64,000 bases of DNA, from contig NZ_JAOBTQ010000001.1 of NCBI RefSeq assembly GCF_033366695.1, positions 3,906,001 through 3,970,000 of the forward strand. The letters run 5' to 3'. The notes under the pieces are model-generated. The model did no database searches. It was not told the origin of the DNA and was given only the letters and a program-made list of their open reading frames with translations. Origin of the DNA: Streptomyces sp. SCL15-4. Lineage in GTDB: Bacteria > Actinomycetota > Actinomycetes > Streptomycetales > Streptomycetaceae. Of this stretch, positions 1 through 8,846 are shown one piece after another. Within the stretch, counting starts at the first letter, position 1. Every line of letters starts with the position of its first letter. The position numbers and the translations under genes are program-made.

Positions 1-2
1 TC

Positions 3-506
3 GTGGTCGACATGACGGCCGGCTCGGACTCCTTCGCGTCCGGCATGTTCACCCGCTTCGACATGACGTTCCTCGTCGCCGAGCCGACCCGCAAGGGAGT
101 CTCCGTCTACCGCCAGTACAAGGAGTACGCCCGGGACTTCGGCGTCGCCCTGAAGGTCGTCGGCAACAAGATCCACGAGCCGGACGACATCGACTTCCTG
201 CGCGCGGAGGTCGGCGACGACCTGCTCGTGACGGTCGGGCGCTCGGACTGGGTGCGCGCCATGGAGAAGGGCCGTCCGCCCGCGTTCGACCTCCTGGAGG
301 AGGCCAACGCCCGTGCCCTGGAGACACTCAAAGCCGCCGTGGACGCCACCTACGAGCACCGGGACTGGGAGCGCTACACCCGCCAGATGGTGCACTTCCA
401 CCTGAAGAACGCCGAGTCCTGGGGGAACGAGCGCACCGGGACCGACCTGGCGGCGCAGGTCGACCCCGGCTTCGTGCTCGGCGAGAGCGTGGCGGCACCC
501 GCCTGA
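3..506 (+). CDS. P-loop ATP-binding protein (CobQ/CobB/MinD/ParA, CooC-like), 5'-truncated by window edge
   Basis: Only the C-terminal 167 residues are visible; the reading frame is open through the left edge, so the Walker A loop lies outside the window. The visible part begins with a hydrophobic strand ending in a VVDMTAGSDS segment, which resembles the second conserved Asp-containing strand of CooC/MinD-type ATPases. A later KVVGNKI segment corresponds to the strand that contacts the nucleotide base in this fold. CooC-like ATPases are usually metal-insertion or regulatory ATPases, but no partner is visible here and I do not assign a substrate. The stop lies 3 bp from the convergent deacetylase gene. 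The family call is moderate; the truncation is certain. Confidence 0.6.
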   Translation: MVDMTAGSDSFASGMFTRFDMTFLVAEPTRKGVSVYRQYKEYARDFGVALKVVGNKIHEPDDIDFLRAEVGDDLLVTVGRSDWVRAMEKGRPPAFDLLEEANARALETLKAAVDATYEHRDWERYTRQMVHFHLKNAESWGNERTGTDLAAQVDPGFVLGESVAAPA

Positions 507-509
507 CGC

Positions 510-1775
510 CTACCGCTGGTCCGCCGGCGCCCCGGGCACGCCCCTGGGCGCCGGGGCCGGACTGCCGGACAGGAAGGACGCCCAGCCCTGCCGTGGCGCC
601 TCGCCGACCTCCAGGGAGCGCAGCCGCGCCAGGGTCCGCGGGTCCTGGGCGTCCAGCCAGTCGGCCAGTTGCCGGAAGGAGACGCAGCGCACCTCGGGCT
701 TGGTGCACACCTCCTTCACCACGTCTTCCACGGCGCGCATGTAGGTGCCGCCGTTCCAGGACTCGAAGTGGTTGCCGATGATCAGGGGCGCGCGGTTGCC
801 GTCGTAGGCGCGGTAGAAACCCTTGAGGAGGCCGTCGCGCATCTGGTCGCCCCAGTAGTCGAACTTGTCGGGGTCGCCCTGGGTCTGGGTGCCGGACTGG
901 CTGACCATGAAGTTGTAGTCCATGGTCAGCTGCTCATAGGTGTGACCGGGGAAGGGCACCAGCTGCATCGACAGGTCCCACAGGCCCTCCTTCTTCTTGG
1001 GCCAGACCTGGTCGTCGACTCCGCTGGAGTCGTAGCGGAAGCCGAGGTCGCGGGCGGCCTTGACGAAGTTCTTCCGCCCTTCCAGACAGGGCGTGCGGGC
1101 GCCGATCAGCTCCTTGTCGTAATCGAAGGGCAGCGGGTCCGCCCGCCGCATGCCGGTGTTGCTCCGCCAGGACTTCACGAACTTCTTGGCCTGGGCGATC
1201 TCGCTCTTCCACTCGTCCACCGACCAGGTGCCGACGCCGCCGTCAGGCCCGCAGAAGTGGCCGTTGAAGTGGGTGCCGATCTCGTTGCCCTCCAGCCAGG
1301 CCAGCCGCAATTGCTCAAGGGTGTCGGTGATGCCCTGCTCGTCGTTGAAGCCGATGTCGGAGCGGCCCGGATCGTGCTGCGGCGGCTTGTAGAGGTCACG
1401 CTTCTCCTCGGGCAGCATGTACACGCCGCTGAGGAAGTACGTCATGGTCGCGTTGTTCTCCTTGGCGACCTCGCGGAAGTGCGAGAACAGCTTCTGGCTG
1501 TCCTCGCCCGCGCCGTCCCAGGAGAACACGACGAACTGCGGTGGTTTCTGACCGGGACTCAGCCGCTCCGGCACGGGCAGATGCGGCTGGGCCCCGGTGT
1601 ACGCGGTGGAGCCGTCGCCGATCGGCCGGAACACACTGCCCGGCGCCGGCGCCCCCTGCTCCGGGCCGGGCGCGCCCGGCTTGACGGCGGCGGAGTCTCC
1701 CGCGCAACCGGCGAGCGACGCGGCACAGGCCGCGGCGACCATGGCGCCGACGGCGATCCTCTGGGTGGCAGCCAT
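510..1775 (-). CDS. Secreted polysaccharide-deacetylase-like lipoprotein
   Basis: 421 residues. The N-terminus has an Arg followed by a hydrophobic stretch and a lipobox LAGC with the lipidation Cys at residue 24, so the protein should be anchored to the outer face of the membrane. A Pro/Gly-rich linker follows. The catalytic domain shows FSWDGAGE (Asp87 at the position of the general-base motif of NodB-type deacetylases) and HFNGH (His169, His173), which matches the HxxxH zinc motif. The likely job is metal-dependent removal of acetyl groups from a wall or extracellular glycan; the substrate cannot be read from sequence. It is transcribed divergently from acsA, from ATG 1775, and converges on the partial ATPase gene. 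Confidence 0.75.
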   Translation of the reverse strand: MAATQRIAVGAMVAAACAASLAGCAGDSAAVKPGAPGPEQGAPAPGSVFRPIGDGSTAYTGAQPHLPVPERLSPGQKPPQFVVFSWDGAGEDSQKLFSHFREVAKENNATMTYFLSGVYMLPEEKRDLYKPPQHDPGRSDIGFNDEQGITDTLEQLRLAWLEGNEIGTHFNGHFCGPDGGVGTWSVDEWKSEIAQAKKFVKSWRSNTGMRRADPLPFDYDKELIGARTPCLEGRKNFVKAARDLGFRYDSSGVDDQVWPKKKEGLWDLSMQLVPFPGHTYEQLTMDYNFMVSQSGTQTQGDPDKFDYWGDQMRDGLLKGFYRAYDGNRAPLIIGNHFESWNGGTYMRAVEDVVKEVCTKPEVRCVSFRQLADWLDAQDPRTLARLRSLEVGEAPRQGWASFLSGSPAPAPRGVPGAPADQR

Positions 1776-2087
1776 GTTCCGCCCACCTTCTTCCTTCTCT
1801 CAGGCACACGCTGACTGCGGATGTCTCTGGTGATGTGCCGGGCTGGCCCTGGCAGCGCGGCCAAGGTCGCACGGGACAGAGAAGGAATTAGTACGACAAG
1901 CCGATCAAATGATTACTTCACCCCAGCGTGTGATCTCCTGCTCCATTCACCCCGGAGCCGTGACCACTCGCTTCGCGATCTCCAGACAGGTCTAAACCAA
2001 TTTTCCCGTCGACCCTTGTCATCGGACCCCCGCGTCTGATGAGCTGTGGCCTGGGACACAACGGACACCCTTCGAAAGGGAGATGTC
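1776..2087. promoter_or_regulatory. Divergent promoter region, deacetylase / acsA
   Basis: 312 bp with no convincing gene. It is clearly more AT-rich than the flanking coding DNA (for example 1880-1925 and 1990-2005) and must carry promoters for both flanking genes. The only distinct motif I see is the DasR-like site at 1988-1999, listed separately. Confidence 0.5.
1988..1999. promoter_or_regulatory. Candidate DasR-responsive element (dre-like) upstream of acsA
   Basis: AGGTCTAAACCA matches the DasR consensus core TGGTCTAGACCA at 10 of 12 positions and keeps dyad symmetry around the centre. It lies 89 bp upstream of the chosen acsA start. DasR is a GntR-family repressor that senses glucosamine phosphates. 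A link to acetyl-CoA synthesis would make sense because N-acetylglucosamine catabolism releases acetate. The motif match is seen; the function is inferred. Confidence 0.35.
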
Positions 2088-4043
2088 GTGAGCAACGAGA
2101 GCCTGGCCAACCTGCTCAAGGAAGAACGCAGGTTCGCGCCCCCCGCCGACCTGGCCGCACACGCCAATGTCACGGCGGAGGCGTATGAACAGGCCAAGGC
2201 TGACAGGCTCGGCTTCTGGGCCGAGCAGGCCCGCCGGCTGACCTGGGCCAAGGAACCGACCGAGACGCTGGACTGGTCCAACCCGCCGTTCGCGAAGTGG
2301 TTCAAGGACGGCGAGCTGAACGTCGCCTACAACTGCGTGGACCGCCATGTGGAGGCCGGCCACGGCGACCGCGTCGCCATCCACTTCGAGGGCGAGCCCG
2401 GCGACAGTCGCGCGATCACCTACGCGGAGCTGAAGGACGAGGTCTCCAGGGCCGCCAACGCCCTGCTGGAGCTGGGCGTGCGCAAGGGCGACCGGGTCGC
2501 CATCTACATGCCGATGATCCCGGAGACCGCGATCGCGATGCTGGCCTCGGCCCGGATCGGCGCGGCCCACTCGGTCGTCTTCGGCGGCTTCTCGGCGGAC
2601 GCGCTCGCGACCCGCATCCAGGACGCGGACGCCAAGGTCGTCATCACCGCCGACGGCGGCTACCGACGCGGCAAGCCGTCCGCGCTCAAGCCAGCCGTGG
2701 ACGAGGCACTCGGCAAGGCCGACCAGGTCGAGCACGTGCTGGTGGTGCGCCGTACCGGTCAGGAGGTCACCTGGACCGAGGGCCGGGACGTGTGGTGGCA
2801 CGACCTGGTGGGCCGGCAGTCCGCCGAGCACACCCCGCAGGCGTTCGAGGCCGAGCACCCGTTGTTCATCCTCTACACCTCCGGCACGACGGGGAAGCCG
2901 AAGGGCATCCTGCACACCTCCGGCGGCTACCTCACCCAGACGGCCTACACCCACTGGTCGGTCTTCGACCTCAAGCCGGAGACGGACGTCTACTGGTGCA
3001 CGGCCGACGTCGGCTGGGTGACCGGGCACTCGTACATCGTGTACGGCCCGCTGGCCAACGGCGCGACCCAGGTGATGTACGAGGGCACGCCGGACACCCC
3101 GCACCAGGGCCGGTTCTGGGAGATCGTGCAGAAGTACAAGGTGACGATCCTCTACACCGCGCCGACCGCGATCAGGACGTTCATGAAGTGGGGCGACGAC
3201 ATCCCCGCCAAGTACGACCTGTCGTCCCTGCGGGTCCTCGGCTCGGTGGGCGAGCCCATCAACCCCGAGGCGTGGATCTGGTACCGCAAGCACATCGGCG
3301 CCGACCGCACGCCCGTCGTGGACACCTGGTGGCAGACCGAGACCGGCGCCATGATGATCAGTCCGCTGCCCGGCGTCACCGCGGCCAAGCCCGGTTCGGC
3401 GCAGCGCCCGCTGCCCGGCATCAGCGCGACGGTCGTCGACGACGAGGCGAACGAGGTACCCGACGGCGGCGGCGGTTACCTGGTGCTGACCGAGCCGTGG
3501 CCGTCGATGCTGCGCACCATCTGGGGCGACGACCAGCGGTTCATCGACACCTACTGGTCCCGCTTCGAGGGCCGGTACTTCGCGGGCGACGGCGCGAAGA
3601 AGGACGACGACGGGGACATCTGGCTGCTGGGCCGGGTGGACGACGTGATGCTCGTCTCCGGGCACAACATCTCCACCACCGAGGTGGAGTCGGCGCTCGT
3701 CTCCCACCCGGCGGTCGCCGAGGCCGCCGTCGTGGGCGCCGCGGACGAGACCACCGGCCAGGCCATCGTCGCCTTCGTCATCCTGCGCGGCTCGGCGTCG
3801 GAGAACGAGGCCCTGGTCAGCGAGCTGCGCAACCACGTCGGCGCCACCCTCGGCCCGATCGCCAAGCCCAAGCGCGTCCTGCCGGTGGCGGAGCTGCCGA
3901 AGACCCGCTCCGGCAAGATCATGCGCCGTCTGCTGCGGGACGTCGCCGAGAACCGGCAGCTCGGAGACGTCACCACGCTGACCGACAGCACGGTCATGGA
4001 CCTCATCCAGACCAAGCTGCCCGCCGCCTCCAGCGAGGACTGA
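2088..4043 (+). CDS. acsA: Acetyl-CoA synthetase (AMP-forming)
   Basis: 651 residues, normal length for Acs. It activates acetate to acetyl-AMP and then acetyl-CoA in the cytoplasm. The adenylate-forming signature [11 protein letters not shown], the [15 protein letters not shown] segment and the C-terminal RSGKIMRR motif with Lys at about residue 610 are all present; that Lys is the one reversibly acetylated in the family. I chose GTG 2088 rather than the upstream in-frame codon at 2046 because AAAGGGAG at 2076-2083 is correctly spaced. A dre-like site lies upstream. The next gene, nhaA, starts 205 bp downstream after a weak hairpin, so acsA is probably monocistronic. Confidence 0.95.
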   Translation: MSNESLANLLKEERRFAPPADLAAHANVTAEAYEQAKADRLGFWAEQARRLTWAKEPTETLDWSNPPFAKWFKDGELNVAYNCVDRHVEAGHGDRVAIHFEGEPGDSRAITYAELKDEVSRAANALLELGVRKGDRVAIYMPMIPETAIAMLASARIGAAHSVVFGGFSADALATRIQDADAKVVITADGGYRRGKPSALKPAVDEALGKADQVEHVLVVRRTGQEVTWTEGRDVWWHDLVGRQSAEHTPQAFEAEHPLFILYTSGTTGKPKGILHTSGGYLTQTAYTHWSVFDLKPETDVYWCTADVGWVTGHSYIVYGPLANGATQVMYEGTPDTPHQGRFWEIVQKYKVTILYTAPTAIRTFMKWGDDIPAKYDLSSLRVLGSVGEPINPEAWIWYRKHIGADRTPVVDTWWQTETGAMMISPLPGVTAAKPGSAQRPLPGISATVVDDEANEVPDGGGGYLVLTEPWPSMLRTIWGDDQRFIDTYWSRFEGRYFAGDGAKKDDDGDIWLLGRVDDVMLVSGHNISTTEVESALVSHPAVAEAAVVGAADETTGQAIVAFVILRGSASENEALVSELRNHVGATLGPIAKPKRVLPVAELPKTRSGKIMRRLLRDVAENRQLGDVTTLTDSTVMDLIQTKLPAASSED

Positions 4044-4073
4044 GCGGACCGGGAGGACTGGGACGGCGTCCTT

Positions 4074-4108
4074 CGGGGCACTCGGCCGGCGTACGCGCCG
4101 GGTGTCCC
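4074..4108 (+). terminator. Weak hairpin after acsA
   Basis: An imperfect GC-rich inverted repeat (around CGGCCGGCG / CGCCGGGTG) begins about 30 bp after the acsA stop. It has no T-run. It is a plausible but weak terminator. Confidence 0.3.
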
Positions 4109-4248
4109 GGAGGCTTGCAGTGAGATCATCGGGCCGGCGCGCGCCACTTTAGGTAAACTAAGGAAAGTGTCGCAGAGCTGACACGTCAGGTGCGCCGGGA
4201 AGTCTGGTCGGCATGTGAGTTCCGCCTGCCTGCTCCCGGAGGTCTCCC

Positions 4249-5679
4249 GTGACCGCGCCCCGCACCCCCACCACCGTCCGCAAGGCCCTCGGCCGGCTGT
4301 CCCTGCCCGAGCGGACCTTCGTGGCGGACGCGCTGCGCACCGAGACCGTCGGCGGTGTCCTGCTGCTCCTCGCCGCCGTGGCCGCACTGGTCTGGGCGAA
4401 CGTCCCCGGTCTGCGCCACGGCTATGAGACGGTCAGCGAATTCCACCTCGGCCCCGGCGCGCTGGGCCTGCGTCTGTCCGTCGCCCACTGGGCGGCCGAC
4501 GGGCTGCTCGCCGTGTTCTTCTTCGTAGCCGGAATCGAACTCAAGCGCGAGCTGGTCGCCGGGGACCTGCGCGACCCGAAGGCGGCCGTGCTGCCCGTGG
4601 TGGCGGCGCTGTGCGGCATGGCCGTACCGGCGCTCGTCTACACCCTCACCAACCTCGCCGGAAGCGGCTCCCGCGCGGGCTGGGCGGTGCCGACCGCCAC
4701 CGACATCGCCTTCGCGCTCGCCGTACTGGCGGTCATCGGCACCTCCCTGCCCAGCGCCCTGCGCGCCTTCCTGCTCACCCTCGCGGTCGTCGACGACCTC
4801 TTCGCGATCCTGATCATCGCGATCTTCTTCACCGACCGGCTGAACCTCGCCGCCCTCGGCGGGGCCGTCGCCGGGCTCGCCGTCTTCTGGCTGCTGCTGC
4901 GCAAGGGCGTGCGCGGCTGGTACGTGTACCTGCCGCTCGCCGTCGTCATCTGGGCGCTGATGTACAACAGCGGCGTGCACGCCACCATCGCCGGTGTGGC
5001 GATGGGCCTGATGCTGCGCTGCACCACCCGGGAGGGTGAGGAGCACTCACCGGGACAGCGCGTCGAGCATCTGGTGCGGCCCCTGTCCGCCGGACTCGCC
5101 GTACCACTGTTCGCGCTGTTCAGCGCCGGTGTGACGCTGTCCGGCGGGGCGCTCGGGGACGTGTTCGGCAAGCCCGAGACGCTCGGCGTCGTCCTCGGCC
5201 TGGTCGTGGGCAAGACGATCGGGATCTTCGGCGGCACCTGGCTGACCGTCCGCTTCACCCGCGCGCGGCTCAGCGAGGAGCTGGCGTGGGCCGACGTCTT
5301 CGCGATGTCCTCGCTCGCCGGGATCGGCTTCACGGTCTCGCTGCTCATCGGCGAGCTGGCCTTCGGCGGCGACACCGTCCTGACCGGCGAGGTGAAGGCG
5401 GCCGTCCTCACCGGATCGCTGATCGCGGCGGTGTGCGCGACGATGCTGCTGAAGCTGCGCAACGACCGGTACCGCAGGCTGTGCGAGGAAGAGGAGCGCG
5501 ACGAGGACCTCGACGGCATCCCGGACGTGTACGAACAAGGCGACCCGGCGTACCACCTCCGGATGGCCGCGATCCACGAGCGCAAGGCCGCCGAACACCG
5601 GCGGCTGGCCGCCGAGGCGCGCCACGGGCTTGCGGAAGTGCCGGGCGGGGCAGGCGAGGAGAGCGGCCGTCCGGCATGA
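4249..5679 (+). CDS. nhaA: Na+/H+ antiporter NhaA
   Basis: 476 residues. It is an integral membrane antiporter that exchanges cytoplasmic Na+ for external protons, with about 12 predicted hydrophobic segments. The ATDIAFALAVLA segment and LAVVDDLFAI with the adjacent Asp182-Asp183 pair match the transport-site aspartates of NhaA. After the last helix there is a charged cytosolic tail of about 60 residues (roughly 415-476) rich in Glu, Asp and His, longer than in the E. coli protein. GTG 4249 is supported by GGAGG at 4238-4242. Its neighbours are acsA upstream and a hairpin plus a holin-X gene downstream. Confidence 0.95.
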   Translation: MTAPRTPTTVRKALGRLSLPERTFVADALRTETVGGVLLLLAAVAALVWANVPGLRHGYETVSEFHLGPGALGLRLSVAHWAADGLLAVFFFVAGIELKRELVAGDLRDPKAAVLPVVAALCGMAVPALVYTLTNLAGSGSRAGWAVPTATDIAFALAVLAVIGTSLPSALRAFLLTLAVVDDLFAILIIAIFFTDRLNLAALGGAVAGLAVFWLLLRKGVRGWYVYLPLAVVIWALMYNSGVHATIAGVAMGLMLRCTTREGEEHSPGQRVEHLVRPLSAGLAVPLFALFSAGVTLSGGALGDVFGKPETLGVVLGLVVGKTIGIFGGTWLTVRFTRARLSEELAWADVFAMSSLAGIGFTVSLLIGELAFGGDTVLTGEVKAAVLTGSLIAAVCATMLLKLRNDRYRRLCEEEERDEDLDGIPDVYEQGDPAYHLRMAAIHERKAAEHRRLAAEARHGLAEVPGGAGEESGRPA

Positions 5680-5730
5680 TCTGACGAGACGGTACAAATC
5701 AAGACGGCCGCACGCGCGCGACGGCTACCC

Positions 5731-5759
5731 GGACGGCCGTACGAGCACCACGGCCGTCC
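5731..5759 (+). terminator. Terminator hairpin after nhaA
   Basis: A perfect 10-bp stem GGACGGCCGT / ACGGCCGTCC (5731-5740 and 5750-5759) with a 9-nt loop lies 52 bp after the nhaA stop. It lacks a T-run, as is common in Streptomyces. Confidence 0.6.
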
Positions 5760-5801
5760 CCGCAGCACATGTGCGGCACGAGACTTCTGAGGGAGAACGC
5801 G

Positions 5802-6290
5802 ATGAGCGCACCCGACGGCAGCCCGGTCGGCGCCGAACGCAGCATCGGCCAGCTGTTCGCCTCGGCGACGACCGAATTGTCGGCGCTGGTGCACGACGAG
5901 ATCGCGCTGGCCAAGGCCCAGCTCAAACAGGACGTGAAGCGCGGCGCGATGAGCGGCGGCGCCTTCTCGATGGCGGGCGCCGTCCTGGTGTTCTCCCTGC
6001 CGATGCTCAACTTCGCGCTGGCGTACGGCATCCGGACCTGGAGCCACTGGAACCTGGCGATCTGCTTCGTGCTGTCCTTCGCGGCCAACGTGCTGGTCGC
6101 CGGCCTGCTCGGGCTCATCGGCCTGGTGTTCGCGAAGAAGGCCAAGCGGGGCAAGGGCCCGCAGAAGGTGGCCGCCTCGATGAAGGAGTCGGCGGGCGTG
6201 CTGCAGAACGCCAGGCCGCACCCGCGTCCGGAGCCGGGCGACGAGCCGGCTCCCGCCGCCCTCGAGGCTGTGGCACGCTCGTCCTCATGA
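5802..6290 (+). CDS. Actinobacterial holin-X / phage holin family membrane protein (DUF1469-like)
   Basis: 162 residues. An amphipathic N-terminal helix (residues about 15-50) precedes two hydrophobic segments at about 52-78 and 87-113, then a basic cytosolic tail ending in Pro/Glu-rich sequence. This layout is that of the putative actinobacterial holin-X family, whose cellular role is not established; no lysis genes are nearby. ATG 5802 follows GAGGGAGA at 5789-5796 with good spacing; the earlier in-frame start at 5769 lacks support. The stop overlaps the start of the next gene by 4 bp, so the two are translationally coupled. Confidence 0.75.
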   Translation: MSAPDGSPVGAERSIGQLFASATTELSALVHDEIALAKAQLKQDVKRGAMSGGAFSMAGAVLVFSLPMLNFALAYGIRTWSHWNLAICFVLSFAANVLVAGLLGLIGLVFAKKAKRGKGPQKVAASMKESAGVLQNARPHPRPEPGDEPAPAALEAVARSSS

Positions 6291-7222
6291 CGGACCCCGC
6301 CGCCCCCTCCCCCGTGCGGATCGACCTCCCCGACGGGAGGCGGGTCACGCACCGGGACGTCGCCGCCAACGGCGCCCGCTTCCACATCGCGGAGCTGGGC
6401 GACGGCCCCCTGGTCCTGCTCCTGCACGGCTTCCCGCAGTTCTGGTGGACATGGCGGCACCAGCTGGCCGCGCTCGCCGACGCGGGCTACCGGGCGGTGG
6501 CGATGGACCTGCGGGGCGTCGGCGGCAGCGACCGCACGCCCCGCGGGTACGACCCGGCCAACCTGGCGCTCGACGTCACCGGGGTGATCCGCTCGCTCGG
6601 CGAGCCGGACGCCGCGCTGGTCGGCCACGACCTCGGCGGCTATCTGGCGTGGACGGCGGCGGCCATGCGGCCCAAGCTGGTGCGGCGCCTGGCGGTGGTG
6701 TCCATGCCGCACCCGCGGCGTTGGCGCGCGGCGATGCTGCGGGACGCCCGGCAGACCGCCGCCAACTCCTATATCTGGGGCTTCCAGCGGCCGTGGCTGC
6801 CCGAGCGGCAACTGACCGCCGAGGAGGGCGCGCTGGTGGGCCGGCTGATCCGGGAGTGGTCCGGGCCCCGGCCGCCGGAGGACGCGGACGTGGCGGCGTA
6901 CCAGCGGGCCATGTGCATCCCCTCCACGGCGCACTGCTCCATCGAGCCGTACCGCTGGCTGGTGCGTTCCCTGGCCCGCCCGGACGGCGTGCAGTTCTAC
7001 CGCCGGATGAAGCGGCCCGTCCGGGTGCCGACGCTGCATCTGCACGGCTCGCTGGACCCGGTGACCCGCACCCGCAGCGCGGCCGGTTCCGGCGAGTACG
7101 TCGAAGCCCCCTACCGCTGGCGTCTGTTCGACGGCCTCGGCCACTTCCCACACGAGGAGGACCCGGCCGCGTTCTCCGCCGAACTGGTCAACTGGCTGAA
7201 GGATCCCGAGCCGGACCGGTGA
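6287..7222 (+). CDS. Alpha/beta hydrolase, epoxide-hydrolase type
   Basis: 311 residues. HGFPQFWWTWR is the oxyanion-hole motif of epoxide hydrolases and haloalkane dehalogenases. The nucleophile elbow is VGHDLGG, with Asp115 in place of Ser, which fits attack on an epoxide. The C-terminal GLGHFPHEED supplies the catalytic His. Substrate unknown. The start overlaps the holin-X stop (ATGA at 6287-6290) and there is no separate ribosome site, so it is probably translated by coupling. It is the last gene of this small operon. Confidence 0.85.
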   Translation: MTDPAAPSPVRIDLPDGRRVTHRDVAANGARFHIAELGDGPLVLLLHGFPQFWWTWRHQLAALADAGYRAVAMDLRGVGGSDRTPRGYDPANLALDVTGVIRSLGEPDAALVGHDLGGYLAWTAAAMRPKLVRRLAVVSMPHPRRWRAAMLRDARQTAANSYIWGFQRPWLPERQLTAEEGALVGRLIREWSGPRPPEDADVAAYQRAMCIPSTAHCSIEPYRWLVRSLARPDGVQFYRRMKRPVRVPTLHLHGSLDPVTRTRSAAGSGEYVEAPYRWRLFDGLGHFPHEEDPAAFSAELVNWLKDPEPDR

Positions 7223-7361
7223 CCGTTTGGTGAGGGTTCCGGTGCGTTCGGCATCCGGTTCCCCCACAGTTGTCCCCTGAACCGCCACATGCCCTGCGCA
7301 TAGGCCAATCAGGGGGCGCGCGGGTGGTTATCGACCTTCAGGCGGGGGCACACGTCGGGGT

Positions 7362-7541
7362 ATGGGCTGGACGCACGACTACAGTGACGCACCCCGCAAC
7401 CGCCGCTCGGCCATGGGTCCGGGCACGCCCCAGCGGGTCATGCCGCAACTCGCGGAAGGCGACGTGCGGGTGGGGATTCCGCGCATCCTGCGCCGCCGGG
7501 CCCGCTGGGTCTCGATGCGCCTGCGTCACGCGCGGAGCTGA
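7362..7541 (+). CDS. Possible small basic protein (59 aa)
   Basis: An open frame of 59 codons beginning MGWTHDYSDAP and ending in a strongly Arg-rich tail lies in the 334-bp gap between the hydrolase and the protease genes. Third positions are mostly G/C. The nearest purine-rich sequences (7342-7348 and 7357-7360) are poorly spaced from the ATG, so translation is uncertain. I do not recognise a family. The rest of the gap shows nothing distinct. Confidence 0.35.
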   Translation: MGWTHDYSDAPRNRRSAMGPGTPQRVMPQLAEGDVRVGIPRILRRRARWVSMRLRHARS

Positions 7542-7556
7542 CGCCGCCGCGCCGCT

Positions 7557-8756
7557 CTACAGGGCGCAGCTGTCCGTCCCCACCTGCTCGTTCGCCGTGC
7601 GCCCCCGCTCGATGTCGGCCCGGATCTCGTCCGCCGTCAGCGCGTACCCCGTGTCCGCGTCGTCGAGCGACTTGGCGAACACCACGCCGTACACCTCTCC
7701 GTCCGGAGTGAGCAGCGGGCCGCCGGAGTTGCCCTGCCGGACGACGGCGTACAGGGAGTAGACATCGCGGCGGACCGTGCCGCGGTGGTAGATGTCCGGG
7801 CCGTTGGCCGTGATGCGCCCGCGCACGCGCGCGGCGCGCACGTCGTACGCGCCGTTCTCCGGGAAGCCCGCGACGATCGCGCCGTCCCCGCCGGCCGCGT
7901 CCTCGCGGGTGAACCGCAGCGCGGTCGCCCTCAGGTCGGGCACGTCGAGCACGGCGATGTCGCGCTCCCAGTCGTACAGCACCACCTTGGCGTCGTACTT
8001 GGGGCCCTCACCGCCTATCTGCACCCGCGGCGCGTCCACCCCGCCGACCACGTGCGCGTTGGTCATCACCCGGCGGTCGGCGAAGACGAAGCCGGAGCCC
8101 TCCAGGACCTTGCCGCAGCTCTGCGCGGTCCCGGTGACCTTGACGATGGAGCGCTGGGCGCGCTGGGCGACCGTGCTGCCCGCGAGGGCCGGGTCCGGCG
8201 GCCGCACGTCCTTGATCGGCTCGTCGGCGAACGGGCTGAAGACCTGCGGGAAGCCGTTCTGGGCGAGTACGGAGGAGAAGTCGGCGAACCAGGTGTCGGC
8301 CTGCTCGGGCAGCGCCCGGGAGACGCCGAGCAGCACCTTGGAGCCGCGGACCTCCTTGCCGAGTGTCGGCAGGGTCGTGCCGGCCAGGGCGGACCCGATC
8401 AGCCAGGCCACCAGGAGCATCGCGACGACGTTGACCAGCGCGCCGCCGGTGGCGTCCAGGGCGCGGGCCGGGGACCACGTGATGTGCCGGCGCAGTTTGT
8501 TGCCGAGGTGGGTGGTCAGGGCCTGGCCCACGGAGGCGCAGACGATGACGACGACCACGGCCACGACCGCGGCGGTGGTGCCGACCTCCTCCTTGCCGGT
8601 CATGGCGTCCCAGATCACGGGCAGCGTGTACACGGCGAGGAGGCCGCCGCCCAGGAACCCGGTCACCGACAGGATGCCGACGACGAAGCCCTGGCGGTAA
8701 CCCACCACCGCGAACCACACGGCCGCGACGAGCAACAGGATGTCCAGCACGTTCAC
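7557..8756 (-). CDS. Membrane-anchored MarP-type serine protease
   Basis: 399 residues. The N-terminal half is a CvpA/colicin-V-production-like domain with four hydrophobic segments within about residues 1-130. The C-terminal half is a chymotrypsin-like protease facing outside, with the triad His235 (MTNAHVV), Asp266 (ERDIAVLDV) and Ser344 (QGNSGGPL). This domain order is that of MarP, the acid-resistance protease of mycobacteria that processes a cell-wall hydrolase. The role in Streptomyces is inferred to be envelope stress. It is the last gene after nth and a Nudix gene on the same strand, 90 bp behind the Nudix stop. Confidence 0.85.
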   Translation of the reverse strand: MNVLDILLLVAAVWFAVVGYRQGFVVGILSVTGFLGGGLLAVYTLPVIWDAMTGKEEVGTTAAVVAVVVVIVCASVGQALTTHLGNKLRRHITWSPARALDATGGALVNVVAMLLVAWLIGSALAGTTLPTLGKEVRGSKVLLGVSRALPEQADTWFADFSSVLAQNGFPQVFSPFADEPIKDVRPPDPALAGSTVAQRAQRSIVKVTGTAQSCGKVLEGSGFVFADRRVMTNAHVVGGVDAPRVQIGGEGPKYDAKVVLYDWERDIAVLDVPDLRATALRFTREDAAGGDGAIVAGFPENGAYDVRAARVRGRITANGPDIYHRGTVRRDVYSLYAVVRQGNSGGPLLTPDGEVYGVVFAKSLDDADTGYALTADEIRADIERGRTANEQVGTDSCAL

Positions 8757-8846
8757 CGCTTCAGGCCTCGCCTACTCACTCCGCTCCCAGCAGCTCGGCC
8801 GGGCCCCGGGGCCGCCCCCCGGGGATACCGCATGTGGATCACCCTG

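Noticed and set aside
669..1814. 381-codon open frame opposite the deacetylase gene
   Set aside because: Antisense shadow; the minus-strand product has a lipobox and zinc motif, while this frame has no recognisable family.
4149..4167. Half of an iron-box (DmdR/DtxR) motif, TTAGGTAAACTAAG, upstream of nhaA
   Set aside because: Only the first half-site fits the 19-bp palindrome; about 9 of 19 positions match overall, and nhaA has no iron link.
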